Shown one piece after another: positions 45,016 through 55,593 of a stretch of 64,000 nucleotides of DNA; within the stretch, counting starts at the first letter, position 1; every line of letters begins with the position of its first letter. Position numbers and translations under genes: made by a program. Below the pieces are notes generated by a model. That model ran no database searches. It saw only the letters and a list, made by a program, of their open reading frames with translations, and had not been told where the DNA came from. The stretch lies in the NCBI GenBank assembly GCA_025917655.1, contig CP084617.1, positions 248,001-312,000 of the forward strand, written 5' to 3'. This stretch comes from Chlorella sorokiniana. Its lineage: Eukaryota; Chlorophyta; Trebouxiophyceae; Chlorellales; Chlorellaceae.

Positions 45016-46515
45016 TTAATGAAGTAAACATGCGATCCGTTGCTTGGCTAGTGACGGTGTGAGTGCACACCTGCAGGCTGCCCCCTGCTGGTCTGATGCC
45101 CCACCTAGCCTCCGTTCCTGTTGTGAACGTTGCGCTCCCCAACTGCAGCGGGGTAGAACTGCCCTGCGTGGGGCAGGTTGGCAAGGCTGGTCACCCACCT
45201 GCCATGTCAAGGTGTCGACAGCATCATGTCCGGCTGTGTGGCAACGGATCGAAAACAGCGGCGATGCACAGCGGCGAGCACTCGCCCCGATGGTTGCGCC
45301 AGAGTGCACCGACCGATGCACCGCCTGCTCAAAGTCGAGGCGGTTGCTGTGCATCAGGCTGCCGGCAGCCGTGTTCAGGGCATCGTCTGCAGGAGGGGTG
45401 CAAGCATTCAGCGAGGCGGGCGAGTTCGGTGAGCAGGCGGGGAGGAAGCAGAAAGCGGCGACGGCTGGCCGGGTGGCATGGCGTGCTTGGCGGCTGGCAG
45501 GCGGCGGCAAAACCTGTGTCTGGCATGAAGAAGAGGCGGTGGAGGCCGTAGATGACGGTCTTGATGCTCCTGCAGCGCCCGCCAAACGAGCCTGCCAACA
45601 CACGTCATGCCGAGCAGCACGTGACGGGCGCCACAAGCTCAAGCAGCATGCCGCCAGACATCCCGGCAGGAGCAAGCGTCGGCCCGGGGCGGGCGGGGCA
45701 GCGCACATGTCGGGCCGCCACTCGTCCCCCAGTAGGCTCATGTCCACGTGCCCCTCCCTATCAATGGCGGGATGGAAGACCTGCAGGGCAGGCTGGAGCT
45801 GGATGGCGGCACAGCAAGCATGCCCACTGGCGGCAGGGCGACAGGCGACAAGCAACAGACACTCCCACAGGTGAGCGCGCATGTATGTGTGTCTGGAGGG
45901 GAGGGGGAGGAGGGGGGAAGGGAGGGAGGGGGGCGCACGAGCCGCATCGACGACCCCAGCGCTGGCATGCAGCCCCCCACCTGCGTCAGACACTGCACCC
46001 TGGGCGGATCGCTGGGGTAAGACTCAGGCACGCGGAAGAGGAACAAGAATGTGCCGCCAATGTAGCAGCCCTCATCTGCACAGGGGGTGCCGGTGGGGTC
46101 CCGCCTGCACCAGCATGCCTCGACGCCGCGCAGGGTGGGTTGTGGGGAGGGCGGATGGCGTGCAGGAGGACCTGGGGTGAGGGCCACCTCGAACTCGCAC
46201 AGCTGATCAGAATCTGGGAAAGACAGGCGCACATTCCGCGGTAGGTCAAGCTCGGATAGGTCTGCAGGGGGCAGGCGGGTGCAGCTTCGGAGTGCGCTGG
46301 TGGCCAGGGCGCACGACGTCATTGGGGCATAGCGCAGTGCCCCACCCTCCAACCCCAACCGCCTCTCCCCGTCGGGCTGTCGAAATGCCGGCATTATCAC
46401 CCTTCTGCAACCTCAACTCCTCAGCCCTGCGGCGACCAGGGGAGGAGACTCGCGCCTTCGGAGAAGGAACAGACGATTCCGACCCCTTTTTGGGTATGTC
46501 GATGACTCTTATCAT
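45016..46515 (-). CDS. UBC12 (NEDD8-conjugating E2)-like protein lacking the catalytic cysteine
   Basis: Exons, 5' to 3': 46515-46401, 46261-46172, 46075-45981, 45780-45707, 45569-45514 and 45385 onward. Phases agree throughout. It begins MIRVIDIPKKGSESSVPSP and has RAEELRLQKGDLSELDLP, FPDSDQLCEFEVALTPDEG, CYIGGTFLFLFRVPESYP and SDPPRVQCLTQ, aligning end to end with UBC12/RCE1, including its characteristic MIR-start N-terminal tail. The active-site exon reads VFHPAIDREGHVDMSLLGDE where UBC12 has HPN and a Cys: Asn is replaced by Ala and the cysteine position holds Asp. The protein then resumes normally (WRPDMSIKTVIYGLHRLFF, DDALNTAAGSL). It should therefore be unable to form a thioester, and may act as a UEV-type partner or decoy in neddylation. 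The C-terminus past FEQAVHRSV is uncertain and may contain a further intron. Confidence 0.75.
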
Positions 46516-46868
46516 ACTTTGTTGCGAATTGAATGGCGGCCGACACGCGGGAGGACCCGTGCTCGGTGTCAGGCCGACGTAGGGCTCTGGGTGAAGCGGT
46601 GCGCAGACATGGGGCGGCACCCCCGATACTAGGAAGGCTCAAGGGACGGAATTGTTGATCACACATGTCGGGGGCGGACAAGCGGGCCCAGAGGAAGAAG
46701 TATGTCGAGGTACAAGGTACCGATAGTGGCTCCTGGTCAAGGCCTCCCCACGCCCTCAACCGCCGCACTCCCGACAACTTACACTCCACTCCATCACCAC
46801 CGTTGCCTCTACCACGTTGCGGGCGTGCTGCACCACCTCGCCTGCGGTTAACTCCCAGCAGCGGCAGT
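46516..46868. promoter_or_regulatory. Divergent promoter between the E2-like and F-box/RCC1 genes
   Basis: The two start codons are about 353 bp apart and face away from each other. An in-frame ATG at 46665 could extend the F-box protein, but the intervening translation is low-complexity, so I treat it as 5' UTR. Confidence 0.45.
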
Positions 46869-49854
46869 ATGGAGGAGCAGCAGGCCGGTCCCAGCAGCGA
46901 GGGACGTATGACCCGCTCTCAAGCCCGCAAGCGGCCATCCCTATCCACCCAAGGCGGCCTGAAGTCCCCGCTCTTGTCAGATTTTTACCAGCCCAGCCGC
47001 AAGCAGGCGCGCACCGCAGCCCATGTCTCATTGAGACAAATAAGGAAGCGTGGAGGGCTGGGAGAAGGTGTCACCCCTGAGTTGACGGGGCACCTCGGAA
47101 CGCTGCCAACCGAGGTGAGCCTCAGGGGATCGCTCCCTTCCCGCCCGGACAGGGGGCTTGATATGTCATGCTTATGATTAAGGTTGCGCGCTGGCCCCCG
47201 CAATTGCTGTCCGCCATCGCTGCTGGGCCCAACCGCACCTGTGCGCGCCTGTGGGGCGCCAGTGGTTGGGTGCTGGAAGACCAACTGCTTATGCGCGTTG
47301 GCCTTCCTTTCAGCCCTGCACTGTAGCGGCATGTACTTTGAGGGTCACATTATATGGTCTGGCACTGCAGACGGTGTTGACACGTCCCCTTTGGTGCACT
47401 GCTCTCGCTCCCGCCTCTTCACCTGCTGTTGTGCGCACCCCTCCCCTGCTGTAGTTGCTGCAACAAGTGCTGGGCTACTGCAGTGCACGGGAGCTAGGCG
47501 CCCTGGAGGCCTCCTGCAGCTACTTCATCAAAAGTGGGCTGACTGACCGCGTTGCCAAGCACTTCCTGAAGGACATTCCGCGCGCCAAGGGGCTGAAGCC
47601 GGAGATCAGGCAAGCTGCTGGGAAGCAAGTCTGCCTGAGCCCTGCGCTTGGCACTGCCCTTCCTGCCACACCCACTGCTAGCCCAAAAATTTTGGTGTGA
47701 CACCCGACTTTGCGGCAGTTGCGGCACGCTTCGCACCTCCTGTGCTGCTGGAAGTCACCTTGTGTGCCGAGTTCTCAGCCCTCCTCCCCCTCCCCCGCCC
47801 CATGCCTCCTCGCAGCAAGGGCGAGTCATACGTCACCCTGCTCAATTTTGTCACCGGGCAGTCCAACGCGGCCGCGCAGGGCACCGCCATCGCGCTGGGC
47901 ACCTACCACACCGTCGGCCTTCTGTGCCGCCCTAGTGAGGACTCCCGAGTATTCCATGTTTGCCATGGGCCGCGGCTTCCACGGCCAGCTCGGCCTGGAG
48001 CACTTTGACAACGAGGACACGCCGCAGCGGGTGAGCCCATGCGTTGGGGGTGTCCTATAGCCCACCTGGGTGTGCCTCCTTGCTGCTCCTGCTGTTTCCT
48101 GCACCCTCTGTTTGCAACGCCCTGCCCCTTTCCTCCCCGGCTGCCTGCAGGTGGACACCGTGGAGCGGGACATCAAGGTACCGCTGTACCAGGGCACCCC
48201 GAAGACATCCATCTGGCGGTCGTGGCCGCCGGCAGCAGCCACTCGGCCTCCATCTCGCGCAGGTGCTTGGGGGTGGGCCCACTTGCCAGTAAAGGTTGCC
48301 GTCCGCTGCCCCTGACCCTGCTCCTTCATCACCCTAAATGGGATTCTGAAGCGCTGTTCTTGATCCGTGCTTTCTTTTTATCCCCCTGCAGAGGCGAGCT
48401 GTACACGTGGGGCCTAGCCAGCAGCGGCGAGCTGGGCCACGGCGGCTGGACCCCCATCGAGGTCGGCGTGCCGCGCATGATCACCTCGCTGCAGCGCACC
48501 CGCATCGTCTCCGTCTCCTGCGGCGCCAACCACACGCTGGCCATCTCCGAAACGGGGCAGCTGTGGTCCTGCGGGCGCGGCCGCCACGGCCAGCTGGGCC
48601 ACGGCCACTTCCACGACGAAGGGCTGCTGATGCTGGTGGAGACGATCCGCCACGAACGCATCGTGTCGGTGGCGGCAGGCCGGGCACACTCCGTGGCGCT
48701 GGCCGCCGACGGCAAGATCTTCACATGGGGCGACGCGAGCAAGGGGCAGCTGGGACACGCGCAGCTGGCAGCGGTCATGCAGGTGGGTGCATGCCTGGGG
48801 TCGGGCGGGGACGCCCTCTGATTTTTGTTGCTTTGTGCTGTCCCCGTGATTATGCTAACCCTTCCCCGCTCCCCCTCGCTGTTCGCGTGCAGGGCCCCAA
48901 CCCGCAGCCGCTCTCCATCCCCTTCCCCCAGGCCATCCAGTCGCTGGAGCCCGCACGGCTGAAGCCGCCCGCCCGCGTCACCGCCATTGCCGCCGGCGGC
49001 GACCACTCCATGGCGGTCACGGTTGTGGGGCGCTCCTGGCCTTTGGCTCGAACAAGCACGGCCAGGTGGGCTGCTGCCGGTCAAGCAGAGCATGGGGCAC
49101 CACACATGGGTAGAGGCCAAGGGTGGCTGCTGCCGAGATTCGGCATCACGTCCTACCCGCCCCTCACCCCCATCGTGCCGCCTCGACCATGCTGCAGCTG
49201 GGCACTGGCGACACTCTGGACCGCATGGTCCCGACCGAGGTCCCGCTGGCCCTGGACAGCGAGTCGGGGCAGCTGGTGCGCGCGATGCAGGTGCACTGCG
49301 GCGCGCAGCACACGCTGGCGCTGGTGCAGGTGCAGGGGCAGCACCAGGTGCGCTCCGTGGGCGGCAACAGCTACGGCGAGCTGGGGCTGGGCGACCGCTG
49401 CGAGCGCCACCGCTTCCAACCCGTCCCTGCGCTGAAGGTGCGAGGGGTGGGCTGGCGGGCTGGGGGATGCGCGCGCAGCCTCAGGCGTGACGTGTCCCTC
49501 CTCCATCGGGCCCTCTGGGTTTGTTTTGGTGCGTGTTGCCGCTGAAGGGCCCTCTTGCCTGACTGCGTGCCTCGCGCTGCTTTCCTGCCGCAGGGCAAGA
49601 ATGTGGTGTGCGTGTCAGTGGGCGACTGGCACAACGCCGCCATCTGCCAGGACGGCCGCGTGTACATGTGGGGCCGCGGCGACTGCGGCCAGCTGGGCCT
49701 GGGCGACGACAAGAACCGCTGGGCGCCGCGGCTGCTGGGCGGCTACACCATCATCCACCCCGACCGCACGCTGCGCCGCAACCGCAAGCCGGTGCTGAAG
49801 GCGCTGCTGCTGAACGAGGAGCAGCCCGGCGGCCGCAGCCGCGCCCGCTCGTGA
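46869..49854 (+). CDS. F-box protein with RCC1-type beta-propeller repeats
   Basis: It begins MEEQQAGPSSEGRMTRSQ with a basic, nuclear-type N-terminus. An F-box spans the first intron: LGTLPTE, then LLQQVLGYCSARELGALEAS. RCC1 repeats follow: MFAMGRGFHGQLGLEHF; GELYTWGLASSGELGHGGW; GQLWSCGRGRHGQLGHGHF; GKIFTWGDASKGQLGHAQL; LLAFGSNKHGQLGTGDTLD; SVGGNSYGELGLGDRCE; and GRVYMWGRGDCGQLGLGDD. At least seven blades form a propeller. F-box plus RCC1 suggests a substrate receptor of an SCF ubiquitin ligase; the target is unknown, and UVR8-type photoreception is not implied. The intron after KPEIR has a GC donor (AG|GCAAGC). One-base offsets near 47945, 48202 and 49032 interrupt conserved repeats. The stop follows GRSRARS. 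Confidence 0.85.
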
Positions 49855-50547
49855 CCCGCATCGTTCGCTCACGGCGGTTGGCGAGCAGCCGCCGCTGTGA
49901 CAGCGCCGTTCAGCAGCAGCCGCAGCCGCAGCCACCCGTGTTTACGGGTGCCTGCAATCTAGCCACGCAGCAAGGCCTGCGCCGTGAGGCGCTGGCCTGC
50001 TTGCCATAGCCATCGCGCTGGCATCGCCGCCGCATTGGTGGTATGCCAACGCCGTTCCTCTTTGTGTACATTGCTTCCCATTTGTCCTCGAATTAGCGAG
50101 GCTCTATGACGTTACTGAGTGCATCTGTCGGAATTGGACCGGCATGATTGGTTGCCGCTGGTTGGGCGTCGCTCTGCGGCACAGAGTGCTGCAACCGCCC
50201 TTGCCAGCGGCGCTGTGTGTTCTGACCCAAACCCTGTCTTGCTCCCTCTATTGTTGTTTGGCAACTTCCCCCAGGCCAACCCTATTCTTTTTTTCTCCTT
50301 GTTCATACCCCCGCTTTCTGCTGCTTCTCATCCCCGTTTACATTCATCGTCTATCTCTCCTCATGCTGCGCCTGCCATTAGCTATGTGCCCCTACCTTTA
50401 CAGCTGCAGTGTAAATTCATACTGCGACATGCTGCAGTGGCAAGCGTTGGCAAGGCAGTGAGTGCAGCACACTCGGAGCAGCATGATCAGCCGTTTGGCT
50501 GTGGCAGCTGTGCTGCGTAGAGAGCAGCAACCCCAGCTGCCCTGGCC
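49855..50547. other. Convergent 3' flanks
   Basis: About 0.7 kb between the stops of the F-box/RCC1 gene and the polymerase gene. No coding signal. The middle is T-rich (around 50280-50340), as expected for 3' UTR. Confidence 0.5.
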
Positions 50548-53500
50548 TCAGGGTGCATCCCGCTCATGAGGCTCCCGGTACGGAATCGCCAGCAGCTCGA
50601 AAACGTCCCTCTCAGTCTTTACGCGGCGGCCCGGCCCCCAGCCTGGCGCCCAGCGCTCCTCCCCTGTGGCATCGATGGGCGGCCGCTCGTCGGGGACGAT
50701 GAACGATTCGCCCTCCATCTTCTGCATCAGCCTGCTCCGGTGTGGGGGTGGGGGTGGTGTGTGCGTGTGGGTGTGGGTGTGGATGTGGGTGTGGGGGGGG
50801 GGATGAGAGCCTGCGTATGTGGATCTTGGTGTGGACGCGGTTGGAGGACTGAAAATTCAACTCCTTCGCATTGCAAGCGAACCCTGGCACGTGCTGGATC
50901 CACGGCAGGAGCCACCTGTGTGAGTTGAGGTAGAGGCCACGGTCCTTGGCGTGCTGCCGCATGAAGCGCAGGTAGGTGCGGGAGCCGATCCAGCCCACCT
51001 GCACAGGGCGGGGAAGAAAGCGCCGCGGGGAGCCATCCGCCAAGCTCAGCACTGTATCGGTATTGCAAGCTCAGCAGTTCAGGGTGAGGAACAGCGCTGC
51101 GCACACGTGCTTTGCAGCGCTGACCACAGTGGGTGGGGGCGCGGCTCCTGAGCCGTTGTGGGCTTGCCTCCTCGTGGCCGCGAGGCCAGACCAGCACCAT
51201 GCTGCTCACCAATGCAAAGGGGAACTCGTCGGGAGGAGCGATGATGACATCCAGGCGCCGCATCTGCACCAGGGCAGCTTCCCAGCCGTGCAATGACAGC
51301 AAGGCCCGCAAGATAGCAGGCTGCCTGGCAAAGCAGCAGCAGGGCCTGCGTGCCCGCTTGCCCTGGTCTGCGCCTGCCCCCACCGCCACCGCCAAGAACC
51401 CAAACCAGGCCAGGCAACTTTTAAAGAGAAAGAAAGGAGCAGTACCTTGCCGGCCGCCGTGCGGAACACTCCATACAGGTGGTCAAACTTGTCCATTGAC
51501 TGGGTGGAGGGCGCAATGTCCACGGTTGCCAAGTGCTCCTCCTTCAGCCGCTGGATGTGGGTGGGCATCAGGCCGCCCTGCAGGCTGCGGCGGGTGGGGG
51601 AAGAGGAAAGGGATGGCTGGCCACGTCTTGCACTCTTTTGTTGCTGAATAAAAGAAGAGCACAGGCCAGGGGAGGCAAACACGTGCTGCGGCATCGTTGG
51701 CAGGGAGCTGTGGGCAGGCTCACAGGCAGAAGCCGTCGGCTGGGGGCACCAGGTGCTCGGCTGCCACCAGATGATCGCGCAGGGGCGGCACCACGCCCTC
51801 AATGGACCGGCTGAAGTGGGTGGTGAGGAAGTCTGCGCCAGGCGGAGGCTGAAGGAGCGGCGTGAAGCGTGGCAGCACCCAGCAGGCAGGCGGATGCTGT
51901 GGAGGTAGCCTTCATAGTCTCCCTTGCTGAGCAGCGGTCGGCTCAGTAGAGCAACGCAGCTCAGCTCTACCATGGCAGTGAAACTGCCAGCAAAGCCGGC
52001 CCACCCGCGTCATGGAAGGCAGACGAGCGGCGGCCGCCGCCCACAAGCTCCAGCTGCCAGCCAGGCCCAGCAACCGCCTCCAGGCCGGCCGCCACTGCCA
52101 TCTTCATCTCCTCCACCTCGCCCCGAGCTGCGAGGGAAGCCGCATGGGTCTTTTGTGAGCAGCAAGGTGATGCTCATGCATGCAACAGGAGCAGCCGCAA
52201 TTAAGAGGCTGTGCGGCTGTTGGAATGCGGCGCTCTGAGGAAAACGTGCCTGCAAGCCGTCATTGCACACCGCTGGTGCAGGCGGCACCAGCGTGCGCAC
52301 TGATGGCTTGCAGGCACGCCTTCTTGAGCGCCGCATTCCAACAGCCGCATTCCAACACCCCTGCTGCAAGCACAGGACAAGACATGAGCTCGTCCTCATC
52401 CAATGAAAAGAGCTCACTGGTGGACTCGGTGAGGTCTTGCCAGTGCTGGAGGGAGAAGCGCTGTTCGGGGTGAGGGGGAAGGGGCCGTCAGGCGCCAGCG
52501 GCCCGCCCGGCTCTGCCGCCACCGACACATCCTCGTAGGTTCTGAGGGGAGAGGAAGTGGCCACAAGCGGGGAAAGGAGCAAGGGGATGGTGAGGCGCGA
52601 TGGAGGGTCCAAGGCTCCAATTACCCAGACAGCTTCCCTCGAAGCGAACAGGCAGCAGCTTGTCAAGCATCCCAGGCCGCTACGTTGCCTGTGGACCTGC
52701 CACCTACGGCTGCTTGAAGCTCATGCCAGTCAGGCCTCCCCAGGCCGCAGCTCTACCAGCCGCTGCCCCCACCTGCACCCCAGCTCCCACCACCGCTTTG
52801 CCGTGTGCACGCCAGTGCCCGGCAGCGCGTGGAAGCGCGCCCGCGTGGCAGCGCCCACGCTGTCCGACCGCCGCTTGCCGCGCGAGTCTGTGACCGGCAT
52901 GTCGGCCCTGCATGGGCTGGCTCCCAGGCAGGGGCGCCTTTTGTTGCGGTGCACAGCTGGAAAGCTGCTGGCGCGGTCAGCTGTGCCCTTCTGCCCGTCA
53001 GCAAGCCAGCAGAACAAGCTATCGCTGCCCTGCTGCCACCCCCTGCTCCTCCCCATGCCCTCCATGTTCCTTCGCCTCGCCTGAAGCACTCCAGAGCCAG
53101 GCAGGTCCCACTCTCCAGCAAATCGTTGACTTGCTCTGCTGTGACCCGCCCCATAAACGGCAGCTGCCCGTCCCGCACCCCGGGACGAAGGCGGTACGCG
53201 CATGCCCGTACAGCAGCGGCAGCCCGGCTGTACCGCAGCGCCTGCAGAGAGGAAGCAGGGGGTCCTGGGGAGGCGCCTTCTGTCGCTGCAAAACTTCAGG
53301 GATGGGGGCAAAAGGTGTCTAGCAACGTTGATGAGCACAGGAGGGTGAAGGGCAGCTACAGGGCACTTCAGGGAGCAACTTACTATCCTGTAAGTGCTAC
53401 AGGCCAGCCAGCCAGCAGCCACCTAACTATTGCAAACCTGCTTACCTTGCGGTCTGCCGCTGCTAAGCCGCACAGCAAGCTGCGCTGAGCTCACCCGGCG

Positions 53501-55305
53501 GTTGATGTCCCGCTGCCCCGTCTTGAGGTCTGTGAAGAAATCCTCGTGCAGGGCGCGCTCGTAGCGTGCCAGCTCGCTGCGACAGGGGGCAGCAATGGGG
53601 GCGGTTTGCGTGTTGAATGGGGCCTTCATGTAAGGGGGTGGCTGGACAAAAGGGCGGGGTTGCATGGGCAGAGGCGGGGCCTTTGTCTCTTTGTGCGCCT
53701 TGCCTGAGTGCCTGCACCACAGGTTCGTTGCCAATTGCCTCACTGCGCTGCCGGGAGTACACGGCCTGCAAAGGCTAAGCGAGATGCAGGACGGGGTGAA
53801 GAGGGGGAGGCTGCGGGCAATCAACAGGGGCAGCCTGGCCGCACGGCAGCCCCTCGCTACAAGCCCCCTGCCTTGCAACTTCCACGCCAGCACCGGGGGA
53901 CACGCACACTTTCCTCAACCTATCCACCCACCTGCAGCGCAAGCTCGTTTTGGCTCATGTCCGCGCAGCGGTCATGCCACAGCTCGGCCCCCAGCCAGCG
54001 CAGGCGGTGCGCTGCCTCGCCGCGCAACAAGCTGCTGGCCGAAGCGGCAGCGCTGCCGATGCTGTCGCCGGTGGCGGAGGGGGACGGCCTGGGGCGGATG
54101 GCCGCCTGGCATGCACGGTCAGCTTCACAGGGTAGAATGGGCTACTAGCCCAGGCAAGTCTGTGCGATGAGCTGCCCACACAAGCCTGGACAGGCAAAGA
54201 AGGTGCCAGAAGTAGCCACTGCACAGCACAATCACTGCAGCACCGGTGACACCCAGCCTGCAACATCCAAGAGCGGCTCAACCCCAGCAAGGAACAGTGC
54301 GTTTCCGCACTGATCGCACCTGGCGTCGACGCGCCAGGCGGCGCATTAGGGTCTGGCGGCGGGTGGTCGGCCGCAGGCAGGAGGCGACGCTGCTCGAGGC
54401 ACTGCTCCAGCCAGGCATGACCCACGTACTGCCTGTCCTGCAAGTCCTGCTTGTACTGCCCACACAGCCCCTGGGGTGGGCCGGCCTGCTGCTTCCCCGC
54501 AAGGCGGGCGCTGCCTGCCGGCTCCTGCTGCTGCTCCTGCTGCTGCTGGGCAGACAGTTGCAGCTCCTGGCCTGTGTGGCCCTTCCAATCGCTGTCTTGG
54601 TAAGGTAGCTGCTGGGTCATGTTTGGCTCGCCACCCTGCCCCGTCATGCCCCCGCTGGTGGCTTCTGCCTGGCCTGCTACGGGTGCTGGGGCAGCGACCC
54701 TGCTTCCACGGCCGCCCGTGCTGTTTAAGGAGCTGGGCTGTGATGGCGCCGCCGCCTTTGCAGCGCTGCTTGTTGGCTGGTCGCCGCCGGGCGGAGCTGG
54801 GGGCAGGGAAGCAAGGCCGCCCTCTCCCACCACCACATGAGTGATGCCGGGGCATTAGGGTCCTGCGCAGCAGCCCAACAGCAGAAGAAGTCGGCTGGGC
54901 ACGCGGGCAGCGCGCATCACCGATTGCACGTGCTCGCAGCGAACACACACAGGCTGCCCCTGCCGTCACCTGCGTGAGGCTTCCCCCGCTTTGCTGACCC
55001 CGCGCCCCACAGGCGGGCCCGTGTGGAAGCAAAGGGAATGCCGCTGCTGGGCACAAACACCTGCATGGCGGCCGGTCAAGGTTGATTGTGACGATGCGGC
55101 GGCAAGAGCGTTGGGCGGCAGCTGGATGGCAGCCACGACAAGGGGGCGGCCTTGGACGGGCGTCTCCACCAACCTTGACGCCTGCCATGAATCTTGAGCC
55201 TGTCCCCGATGCTGCACTGTCTTCTGACAGCACTTTGAGGCGCTTGGGCGGCAGCACCGGCGCCTCCCGGGCTGGCCGCCGGCCAGTTTCCTGATGGCCA
55301 GCCAT
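50548..55305 (-). CDS. Family X DNA polymerase with BRCT domain (polymerase lambda-like)
   Basis: The start MAGHQETGRRPAREAPVLPP is followed by a BRCT domain: FMAGVK joined to VFVPSSGIPFASTRARLWG, THVVVGEGG, then VGHAWLEQCLEQRRLLP after a Ser/Gln-rich insert. The 8-kDa-like domain is ALRYSRAAAAVRACAYRL, LPFMGRVTAEQVNDLLESG. A helix-hairpin-helix follows (FHALPGTGVHTAKRWWELG), then RFSLQHWQDLTEST, GWQLELVGGGRRSSAFHDAD with FLTTH (metal-binding Asp pair), MRRLDVIIAPPDEFPFAL (third Asp), GWIGSRTYLRFMRQHAKDRG and a C-terminal ERDVFELLAIPYREPHERD. This layout is that of DNA polymerase lambda, used in base-excision repair and end joining. Exons are small. A one-base loss at about 52470 (CCCC run) breaks the frame before EQRFSLQHW. 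An intron contains the 136-nt fold-back at 52213-52348. Confidence 0.85.
52213..52348. repeat. Long near-perfect fold-back (hairpin) in a polymerase intron
   Basis: The outer arms (gcggctgttggaatgcggcg and its reverse complement) match exactly. The inner arms (cgtgcctgcaagcc / ggcttgcaggcacg, then ctggtgc / gcaccag) continue the pairing with a few mismatches to a loop of about five bases near 52280-52284. Each arm is about 65 nt. It lies between the exon around 52420-52540 and the exon around 51997-52125. A foldback transposable-element remnant or a small-RNA precursor are both possible. Confidence 0.8.
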
Positions 55306-55593
55306 CTCCCAAGACGAACAGGCAAGCGTTTGTCGACTGACTACACCCAGAAGACACTGCAGGCGAGGCTCGCTGCTCCGATGGTGCGCCCACGTACCGC
55401 TGTACCCTCGCACGGCCGACTGCGAATGGAGCCACGGCCAGTAGGCAAGGGGAGAGGCGATGCGGCTGAAGAGCACCCCGACGCCCCTTTTAGGGAGCCG
55501 CTGGGTGCCAGGTCGTCACGCACAGCCCCTCCGCCTTCCATTCAGGCCCTCTGGGGCCCTCCACCGCCCTTGCCGCCGCGGCGGGCTTCCCCA
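55306..55593. other. Intergenic between two minus-strand genes
   Basis: 288 bp holding the 3' UTR of the methyltransferase gene and the promoter of the polymerase gene. Nothing else was recognised. Confidence 0.5.

Noticed and set aside
46665-46868. Upstream in-frame start for the F-box/RCC1 protein
   Set aside because: The extra residues are low-complexity with no conserved feature, while the Met at 46869 begins an acidic, then basic, N-terminus typical of nuclear proteins.
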